A stretch of 33,435 nt of DNA from the NCBI GenBank assembly GCA_008633435.1, contig RKSL01000030.1, positions 1 to 33,435 of the forward strand. Reading direction: 5' to 3'. Positions 1 through 6,421 of this stretch are shown here, piece by piece. Origin of the DNA: Candidatus Desulfobulbus rimicarensis (GTDB taxonomy: Bacteria > Desulfobacterota > Desulfobulbia > Desulfobulbales > Desulfobulbaceae). The notes beneath the pieces were generated by a model. The model was not told the origin of the DNA, did no database searches, and saw only the letters and a program-made list of their open reading frames with translations. A program made the position numbers and the translations under genes. Within the stretch, counting starts at the first letter, position 1. Each line of letters begins with the position of its first letter.

Positions 1-355
1 GACAACTCCACCCACAGGACTTTAACCTGCTAGAATAACAGCTGATTACGGCATACGGACTGAATAATTTTCGCAAACAGACGCGAAAAAAATTCAGTCC
101 CCTCATGTTGTGGAAAAATTTAATCTGTCTCCCGATAGAATCGGGCATATAAGCAATTTTCTAACCGGACACTACTGTGTTCCAGTACGAGAAAGGAGTA
201 TGGCCTTTTGGGGGTAATCCTAAGCTGTACACAGTTGCGGCAATCGCCGCAATACGTCATTAACAGGTATCAATGTTATCCCGTCAATATACATCGTTAT
301 CTCCCCACCATAAAACATATACAAGGAGGCCATGGGGTATCTTTCCCAGAGAATT
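1..355. other. intergenic region with no supportable gene; palindromes only
   Basis: No convincing ORF is seen on either strand. In particular, nothing resembling a jetB (DUF4194) start follows jetA on the minus strand, where Wadjet operons normally continue with little or no gap. The region holds palindromes at 57-100 and 131-145. It also holds CTAACCGGACACTA at 161-174, which reminds me of insertion-sequence termini, but I cannot confirm that. The window edge prevents seeing what lies further downstream. Confidence 0.5.
57..100. repeat. 18-bp-arm near-perfect palindrome downstream of jetA
   Basis: Arms 57-74 and 83-100 are complementary apart from two central A/T positions, around an 8-base loop. 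The left arm begins GGACTGAAT and the right arm ends ATTCAGTCC. It lies about 255 bases beyond the jetA stop codon. No T-tract follows on either strand, so it is not a textbook terminator. A second small hairpin, CCCGAT-aga-ATCGGG, lies at 131-145. Confidence 0.6.
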
Positions 356-1789
356 TTATCGAACAAACAGTACTCTGGGCAGCCGTACCTGTCTCTGGCT
401 GCCGTCTTCCAGGGTAATGGGTATTTTCTCCTGCTGTTCTTCGTCAACCAGGCCTTCCCGGCAACCGATATTGACATAGGCGACCAACTCGGCCAGGCCG
501 CGTTCCAAAGGGTGGCGGCTGAGTATTTCGGGCAGACTGATCTGGCTGCGGGTTTGGAGCAGCCGTTGAATCCGAGTGCGGAGGCGCTGTTCATCAACAT
601 AGATTTGTTCGTAGAGCAGGTCGGCTGCGCTGTCGGAGCTGCCGTCTTCCACGGTAGTCTCTTCAAGCAGGACCACCCGGGACGGCGTGAACAGGTTGCG
701 GCTCATGGGCAGATTCAGGGTCGGTTTGACCTGGCTGACCGAGGTAAAACTCCGGCCCGTGGGCGGCTCGTTCTTGACGGCAACGGCCTTTTTTTCAACC
801 TCCTTGATCAGTTCCATAATGCGTCGGTTTTCCAGCCAGGCCTGGTCGTCCAGAAAGCGGCGCAGCTGTTCCACCAGCTGGTTGGCGGTCTTATAGACCT
901 GTTCGCCTGATTCCAGCAGGGAATAGCGGATTTTTTCAAGAAAAGGATCAGGGTGGAGTTCCCGTATTTCCTCCAGCCGGTAAATGGCTTCAAGCATTTT
1001 CTGCAGCTCGCTCTGGCGGGCCGGGGTCATGAGCAGTTCCCAGAATCCCTGGAAGCTGCGGCCCTGGTCAGAGTCGCGGATAACGTCCTGATCCTGGAAT
1101 ATTTCGTCTAACAAGTCCCCTTTGGGTTTGTCGCTGGTGGCAATCAGCTCTCTGGTTTCCCTGTCCAGGGTTCGGAAGTTGTATTCCACCTGTCTGAAAT
1201 CGGCCAGCAGCCGACGGGCCATGTCTTCGGCCTGGAAAAACTGTTCCCGAACCCGGGTGGAATCTGCCGGAGCAACGCCGCGATCCCTGACCTCGGCAAT
1301 TTTTTGCTCGATTTCCTGTTTTTGTCGTTCAAGTTCCTGGATAACGGTATCCGGATTCTGTTCTGTGGTCTGGATGATCTCCCGTAGCAGTTCAATAATT
1401 ATGCGCAGCCGCGATTCGGTGCCGACAAAGCGCTTTTCCTCCAGCCCCTGTATCCAGTCGATGGCGCGTGCGGTTGCCGGGGTAAGATCATATTCCGGCT
1501 CATCGCCCCGATCCGGATAATACTTGCGCAGGATTCCCCGGGTCGGGTCAGCCCAGGCCTCCAGGTACTGCGCACCGCTGCGGGGATAGATGTCATCACC
1601 AAAACTGCGGCGCAGACCGAACAGGTAATCATCAAGCAGCGATTCCAGCTCATCCTGTCTGATTCCCCGCTGGTTGGGTCGTACAAACACCTGGTAGAGG
1701 AAGCCCAGGATCAGCGGCGCAGTGTCGGCGGCCAGCAGGCGCAGGGTGGGATGGGTCCGTTTGAGTTCAAAAAGGTAATCGTGTTCCAT
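356..1789 (-). CDS. jetA: JetA-like (DUF3375) Wadjet/MksF-type condensin subunit
   Basis: Predicted kleisin-like subunit of a Wadjet/MksB-type condensin that acts on incoming circular plasmid DNA (known for the family; activity here is inference). I recognise DUF3375 from the N-terminus (EHDYLFELKRTHPTLRLLAA, then APLILGFLYQVF), followed by a helical, coiled-coil-rich middle (around IQELERQKQEIEQKIAEV) and a C-terminal winged-helix-like segment ending RVLFVR. At 477 aa it is close to the family's usual length, so it looks intact. I chose the ATG at 1789 because DUF3375 proteins start just before the YLF/HP motif; an in-frame TTG at 1873 would add 28 residues without similarity. Neither start has a good ribosome-binding site. 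It is preceded on the same strand by a SNF2 helicase. The expected partners jetB, jetC and jetD are not seen, so it may be an orphan or a displaced subunit. Confidence 0.82.
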   Translation of the reverse strand: MEHDYLFELKRTHPTLRLLAADTAPLILGFLYQVFVRPNQRGIRQDELESLLDDYLFGLRRSFGDDIYPRSGAQYLEAWADPTRGILRKYYPDRGDEPEYDLTPATARAIDWIQGLEEKRFVGTESRLRIIIELLREIIQTTEQNPDTVIQELERQKQEIEQKIAEVRDRGVAPADSTRVREQFFQAEDMARRLLADFRQVEYNFRTLDRETRELIATSDKPKGDLLDEIFQDQDVIRDSDQGRSFQGFWELLMTPARQSELQKMLEAIYRLEEIRELHPDPFLEKIRYSLLESGEQVYKTANQLVEQLRRFLDDQAWLENRRIMELIKEVEKKAVAVKNEPPTGRSFTSVSQVKPTLNLPMSRNLFTPSRVVLLEETTVEDGSSDSAADLLYEQIYVDEQRLRTRIQRLLQTRSQISLPEILSRHPLERGLAELVAYVNIGCREGLVDEEQQEKIPITLEDGSQRQVRLPRVLFVR

Positions 1790-1974
1790 GGAATTATCGT
1801 ATTTTGTCTGCAATTCAGCCGTAACGATGTCAGGAATACCATTGCTCTTTATCCTGGGAATTGGGGTATTCAATTGATCGAATGTGGCGTGTAGTTACGC
1901 GTTTTTCATCCGGTGGTGTTCTTGTTCTTGTCCGCTGGTTGAGCTTTGTGGAGAATAAGGGCTTCTTGTTCCCC

Positions 1975-4900
1975 TTAAAAATGGAAAAGCCCGGCCAGTT
2001 CCCTGTGGCTGAGTGTTTTTAAGATGGAACCGTCATCTTCGATAAGCAGTTCGGCTGCAAGGGCACGTTTTTTTTCAATCAGGTGATGGATTTTTTCCTC
2101 AAGAGTGCCGACAGTCACAAGTTTATAGACCTGCACAGGATGGCGCTGACCCATGCGGTGAACTCGGGCCGTGGCCTGTTCTTCCTTGGCCGGGTTCCAC
2201 CAGCGGTCGTAGTGGATAACCACCTGGGCGCCGGTCAGGTCGATGCCGGTACCGCCGGCAAGTAGACTGGCGCAGCAGATGCGACAAGATTTGTCGGTAT
2301 TGAACCGTTGGATTCTTTTGCTGCGCTGTTGTGCTGCCACGCTGCCGCGCAGTTGAATATACTCTGTTTTCTCTGCCGTCAGCCAGGCCTCGATGATGTC
2401 CAGCATGGAGGTAAACTGGCTGAACACAACGACTTTTAAATCAGTTTCCATACATTGCCGGATTAAACGGGTAAACTCATCCCATTTGCCGCTTGAATAT
2501 CGCTGCCAGTCTATACTGCTATCAAGTAGAGAGAGGTGGTCGCAAATCTGCTTGAGCCGGATAATAGTGGTCAACACATGGGAAAAATCATCAAGCACTT
2601 CTCCCTGGTCGAGTTGATCCACCATGCCTTTCACCTGTGCAACAGTCTGGCGATAGGCAGCAACCTGATCTGGGCTGAGCTTACACAGTCTGATATCTTC
2701 ACTGCAGGAGGGGAGGTCTTTGAGTACCTGTTGGCGGGTTCTGCGCAGGATGAATGGAGCAACGATTTTCTGGAGTTTTCTCCGTTGTTTGGGCGTATCT
2801 GCACGGGTAAACAGCTGACGAAACCTGGAAACGGCAAAAAGTCCGGGCAGACAGAGTGAGAGCAGGGTTGCCAGCTCCCCGATTGAATTTTCAACCGGAG
2901 TGCCGGTCAGGCCTATGACAGAAGCTGACTGCAACCCTGAAGCAGCAGCAAAAACTGCGGTTTTTTTGTTTTTCAGGTAGTGCATTTCATCAAAAATGAT
3001 CAGCTCGAATGTACAGGAGGCAAAGATGTTGGCATCCCGGTTGAGAATGCCATAGGTGGTGACCAGAATATTGCTTTCAAGGGCCTTGTTAATATCCCGT
3101 CCTGATCCATGGTAGACACTCATGTTGAGGTCACTGAAAAACTTCTGTTGCTTTTCCGGCCAGTGATAGAGAACGGCTGCCGGGCAGACAATGAGAAATT
3201 TTCTGTTTTCTCCGACAAGCAGAGCAAGCAGTGCCAGGGTTTGATGGGTTTTTCCCAGCCCCATATCATCGGCCAGTATCCCACCCAGGCGATAACTGTG
3301 CAGCTGGTGGAGCCAGGCGGTTCCATGGCGTTGGTAGCCACGTAAATGGGACGGCATGTCAGACAGGGATAGTGCTGGGGATGAAGATTGCTGGAGAAAC
3401 GCGGCTAACGATGCCTTTTTTGTCCGGCTGTTATGGCGCACTTGACCAATCTGTGCGGACAAGGCGATAAACTCGCCACGCCGTAATTTTATATGGCCGG
3501 TTTCAGGGTCAATACGCTCATCGCCCAGAGAGTGAAACCAGTCAAGAGGCGAGCCGGCAAGACGCAACCAGGTGGTTCCCGGTAGCATGTCTTTGCCCTG
3601 ATGACTTGCCGTGAGCAGATCGGTGAGTTGAATTTTTCGGTTGCCAAGGTCATACCATCCTGCAAGGTAGCACCAGTCTTCCTTTTCTGTATACTGGTCA
3701 ATGACCATCATGTCGGGCATGTCAACAATTTTAAGCGCTGTAATTTCCGGGGCAACCTGGTGGCGACCACACTTGAGCGCATCCATATTATTTTTGATAA
3801 AATCCGAAATATCAGCACTCTCCACTGTAAAACCGGTGTGATCATCATGGTTATTTTGTCCGGGAATCGCAAACAGCTGGAGCTGACCCTGCTTGTTTTT
3901 CTTGCACAACCGTTCTTCCCGGGGAACAGGTTTAAGGGTAAACAGTATGTTATCTGTCTGGTAGCGGGTGCCGTACTGTTTGTCTGCCAGTTCAGCCAGA
4001 GTATATTCTGTGCCATCGGTAAGGCGACAGCAGTGGGTGACAACGATTTCTGCGTCGTTACTGAAAAAGACTTTGGAAAACTGGCTGGCCTGTTCCCGGG
4101 CAAGTGAAATTTCCAGCATGGACAGCTTGTCTAACAAGATCCAGGTATATTCTCTGGGAAGTTCGAGGCGCAGTATTGGGTTGTTTCCGGGGGTGGTGAG
4201 CATGTATGAACCGCTGTTCCTGTTGGTTATCTGGAGATCATCGGGCGACAGGTGCAGGAACAGTAAATGGGCAATATACATCCAGAGGGAGTTGTCAAGA
4301 TGCTGCTGCTTGCTGGTTGATCCATGTGCATTGAGAAGACGTTCATTTGGAGTTGCCGCCAGTTCGGCAAGTTTTTTCTGGAGTTGACGCATGGCTGCTG
4401 ATAGAGAAGGGGCTGCTGCTAACGGTTTGTCTTCGGGATGGTTAATGGTAAACAGGCAGACAAGTTCCAGAGCGGCTTTTCTTGAAAGCTGCAGCTGCAA
4501 GTCAAGCCCGGTATCGTCGGTGACGCGCAAAAGATAATTTTCTACGCCGGGTTCCAGCCGCACGTTGCTGCTGCTCATGGATGCCCGGTCGTGCAGATAA
4601 CCAGCTATAACAATCCAGGGCGAGTCAGCAAAACTATCGGCCAGGGGGACAAGCGTATCCTTGTCAATTCGTTGTAAACAGAGTAGAGCCAGTGCCGCAG
4701 TATGCCTGCAGCGACACTGGCCCCGTCTGTCCACGCACTGGCTGCAGGTTCCATCACGGAACACAAAGTTTCTCATCCCTTTTCCGGGTGCCATCTGGAT
4801 TGTTGCCTGGATATCGTCACAGGCAATCAGCCCGGCATAACGCCGTTGTACGGAAAAAAAGCTGATCTCTTCGTTGTTGAGAATCTGTAGACCTTCCTGG

Positions 4901-5004
4901 AGAAGATTGGTTGAAAACCAAGGCTTCAACGCGGTGGTACGAGCCACAGAGAGTTGGGTAGCATTATGCAGAGAAGTTGTTGTTGAAGAGGGCAGCTCAG
5001 GCAT
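1975..5004 (-). CDS. SWIM-domain SNF2-family DEAD/DEAH helicase
   Basis: Swi2/Snf2-type ATP-dependent DNA translocase of 1009 aa. A Cys-rich SWIM-like zinc motif (CSQC-X6-CRCRH) lies at about residues 87-101. A long middle region of unknown fold follows. The C-terminal half is a complete RecA-like pair: Walker A ADDMGLGKT near residue 577, DEMH box (IIFDEMHYLKN) near 670, SGLTGTP-type motif III (IGLTGTPVENS), and motif VI (ATARVHRMGQRHPVQVYKL) near 948. The architecture is that of HepA/RapA-like bacterial SNF2 proteins with SWIM fingers, which remodel protein-DNA complexes and often sit in DNA-repair or defence loci. The nearest downstream gene, about 185 bases away on the same strand, is jetA-like. 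A sigma70-like promoter lies at 5073-5100. No ribosome-binding site is evident at the ATG at 5004. Confidence 0.9.
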   Translation of the reverse strand: MPELPSSTTTSLHNATQLSVARTTALKPWFSTNLLQEGLQILNNEEISFFSVQRRYAGLIACDDIQATIQMAPGKGMRNFVFRDGTCSQCVDRRGQCRCRHTAALALLCLQRIDKDTLVPLADSFADSPWIVIAGYLHDRASMSSSNVRLEPGVENYLLRVTDDTGLDLQLQLSRKAALELVCLFTINHPEDKPLAAAPSLSAAMRQLQKKLAELAATPNERLLNAHGSTSKQQHLDNSLWMYIAHLLFLHLSPDDLQITNRNSGSYMLTTPGNNPILRLELPREYTWILLDKLSMLEISLAREQASQFSKVFFSNDAEIVVTHCCRLTDGTEYTLAELADKQYGTRYQTDNILFTLKPVPREERLCKKNKQGQLQLFAIPGQNNHDDHTGFTVESADISDFIKNNMDALKCGRHQVAPEITALKIVDMPDMMVIDQYTEKEDWCYLAGWYDLGNRKIQLTDLLTASHQGKDMLPGTTWLRLAGSPLDWFHSLGDERIDPETGHIKLRRGEFIALSAQIGQVRHNSRTKKASLAAFLQQSSSPALSLSDMPSHLRGYQRHGTAWLHQLHSYRLGGILADDMGLGKTHQTLALLALLVGENRKFLIVCPAAVLYHWPEKQQKFFSDLNMSVYHGSGRDINKALESNILVTTYGILNRDANIFASCTFELIIFDEMHYLKNKKTAVFAAASGLQSASVIGLTGTPVENSIGELATLLSLCLPGLFAVSRFRQLFTRADTPKQRRKLQKIVAPFILRRTRQQVLKDLPSCSEDIRLCKLSPDQVAAYRQTVAQVKGMVDQLDQGEVLDDFSHVLTTIIRLKQICDHLSLLDSSIDWQRYSSGKWDEFTRLIRQCMETDLKVVVFSQFTSMLDIIEAWLTAEKTEYIQLRGSVAAQQRSKRIQRFNTDKSCRICCASLLAGGTGIDLTGAQVVIHYDRWWNPAKEEQATARVHRMGQRHPVQVYKLVTVGTLEEKIHHLIEKKRALAAELLIEDDGSILKTLSHRELAGLFHF

Positions 5005-5072
5005 GGCAGCGGGTGGGGTGTCATGGTACTTGAGGGCGTATGTATCCAGAAATCATTGTTTCAACAGTGGTT

Positions 5073-5100
5073 AGTGTACCATTTTTTCTGTATATCTCAA
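5073..5100 (-). promoter_or_regulatory. candidate sigma70 promoter for the SNF2 helicase gene
   Basis: On the minus strand, TTGAGA (5100-5095) is followed after 16 bases by TACACT (5078-5073), about 70 bases before the ATG at 5004. The fit to the -35/-10 consensus is good but not perfect. Confidence 0.45.
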
Positions 5101-5146
5101 TACACTTTGGCAGAAACCGGCCAATGCTTTTTTTTCGTACGCTGTT

Positions 5147-5270
5147 TGTAACCGTTCATCAGCACCCTGCTTCGTCCGATCAGGTCTCCTCGTATCGGTG
5201 GTGACACCGCTTCGCTGTTATAGCTCGTCGTCCTGCTTGAACGAATCAGGGGCATTGGTAAACGGTTACA
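5147..5270. repeat. palindromic intergenic element, copy 1 (covarying-arm family)
   Basis: Outer arms TGTAACCGTT (5147-5156) and AACGGTTACA (5261-5270) are perfect inverted repeats. Inner arms CCTGCTTCGTCCGATCAGG and CCTGCTTGAACGAATCAGG (the latter about 5232-5250) are imperfect inverted repeats. The inner core (TTCGTCCGAT on the left, TTGAACGAA on the right) recurs in copies at 28381-28530 and 30944-31070. A half-copy of the left end is at 12722-12763 in inverted orientation. Confidence 0.7.
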
Positions 5271-5331
5271 GATTGGTGGAATATCAAGGCTACAGCGCCC
5301 TTGGTGACAGGTTACCGCTGTTTCGTATCAT

Positions 5332-5399
5332 GCTGAGGGGGTTGTAAACTCCTGCCTTGGGTAGCTTCCGGCAGGAGAGAACTCCCCCTTTTTGTCAGC
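5332..5399 (+). terminator. bipartite hairpin with T-tract, reading rightward
   Basis: Stem halves GGGGG (5337-5341) and CCCCC (5384-5388), inner stem CTCCTGCC (5349-5356) and GGCAGGAG (5370-5377), and closing pair GCTGA (5332-5336) and TCAGC (5395-5399). T5 follows the C-run at 5389-5393. The T-tract orientation suits plus-strand transcription, although both neighbouring genes are on the minus strand. It may act as a hairpin barrier for the ABC operon ending at 5444, or end an unannotated plus-strand RNA. Confidence 0.5.
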
Positions 5400-5443
5400 G
5401 TAACAGGTAGAGCCGGAAAGGGGGATAGGGATGACGAAGAGCG

Positions 5444-6421
5444 TTATTGTGTAGGCAGTTTTGGCTCTGTTTCGACAGGTTCGTCCGGGGGATTTTGAGG
5501 GGTTTGCGCGGTGCCTCTGGTAACCAGTTTATCCCGGGTGGCCTCCAGCAGTTGAGTTATACGCCAGTGTTGAACCTTGAACAGCAGGTCATGGTTTGAT
5601 GTCTTCAGCACATGGTTGTCTTTACTTTCCTTATTGCCAAAGATCCAGTTGATGCTCTCGCCGTTTTCGAGGGTAATTGTGCACGTGAGAAGAGGATCGT
5701 CCAGTGTAAACTCCGGTTTTTCCTCATTGCCTGCAACGTCATCTATCTGCAGGTCGCAGATCAGGTTGACCAGCTCGTTCATTTTTTTGGTGTTGACCTG
5801 TTCATCCTCGGTGAGATCTGCAGGGGCAAAAGTATTGTTATCACGTGTAATGGCCAGTGAACCAATGGTTATGGATTTGATTTTTTCCCTGTCCAATTTA
5901 AGTAAATGGGTGTCAAGCCAGTCTTTGTTTTTGTCTCCGGCATCATATACGGCAAAATCTGCTGTCATGATCTCGTTGCTGTCGGGCAGACGAACATGAA
6001 CCTGGCGAAATGATGGCGAGGTACCGATATACAGTTGAGCAACTGGCTGACTGTTGCTTTTCAGGATGATATACCGTTCAAATTTGTCTGCAGCCACCTT
6101 GAACCGTTTTGCAGCCTCGGGCGTGGTGGCCACCGGCCAGCTGGTTTGCATTTTTTGCAGTTTGGAGAGCAGGGTCTGGACAGCCTCCTGGCTGGCTGCC
6201 ACGGAAAACGTATCCTGGATATGCCAGCTTCCCTGCATTTTTTTCAGGTGAACCCGTGCATTGTCTGTTCCATGGATGATGATTTCATCCACAGAAGCCG
6301 AATCAAAATTCAGCAGAGAAGCTCGGCTGAAATCGGCAGTATCCCGGCTGGTCAATCCAAGCCCGATCAGCACTCCCTGGCCAACGAGCAGTAGAGATAG
6401 CAGAAGTATATATTTTTTCAT
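5444..6421 (-). CDS. DUF4340 domain protein, ABC-exporter accessory
   Basis: 325 aa protein with an N-terminal membrane anchor (ILLLSLLLVGQGVLIGLGL, residues 4-22) followed by a large extracytoplasmic region. The repeated pattern of short beta-rich modules (residues ENARVHLKK-type, then LKLDREKIKSITIG near 180) is typical of DUF4340, a family found almost always beside GldF/GldG-type ABC permeases. The C-terminus is Pro/Glu-rich and probably disordered. The start overlaps the stop of the upstream permease-GldG gene by ATGA (6418-6421), so it is translationally coupled as the last gene of this operon. Its biochemical role is unknown; a periplasmic accessory of the exporter is the usual assumption. 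Confidence 0.85.
   Translation of the reverse strand: MKKYILLLSLLLVGQGVLIGLGLTSRDTADFSRASLLNFDSASVDEIIIHGTDNARVHLKKMQGSWHIQDTFSVAASQEAVQTLLSKLQKMQTSWPVATTPEAAKRFKVAADKFERYIILKSNSQPVAQLYIGTSPSFRQVHVRLPDSNEIMTADFAVYDAGDKNKDWLDTHLLKLDREKIKSITIGSLAITRDNNTFAPADLTEDEQVNTKKMNELVNLICDLQIDDVAGNEEKPEFTLDDPLLTCTITLENGESINWIFGNKESKDNHVLKTSNHDLLFKVQHWRITQLLEATRDKLVTRGTAQTPQNPPDEPVETEPKLPTQ

Larger units (their letters stand above)
5005..5443. other. 439-bp intergenic region holding a repeat element and hairpin
   Basis: No gene is supported. The contents are the candidate SNF2 promoter (5073-5100), a palindromic repeat (5147-5270) and a strong hairpin with T-tract (5332-5399). The segment therefore appears to be structured over most of its length. 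Confidence 0.6.

Noticed and set aside
220-666. 148-codon minus-strand frame overlapping the jetA 3' end
   Set aside because: It is a shifted frame of jetA for most of its length. The part beyond the jetA stop (MYIDGITLIPV) does not resemble jetB.
332-910. 192-codon plus-strand frame with an AGGAGG-like site
   Set aside because: It lies opposite jetA, and its protein has no recognisable domain. The frame is kept open by the codon pattern of the jetA strand; the AGGAGG before its ATG is probably chance.
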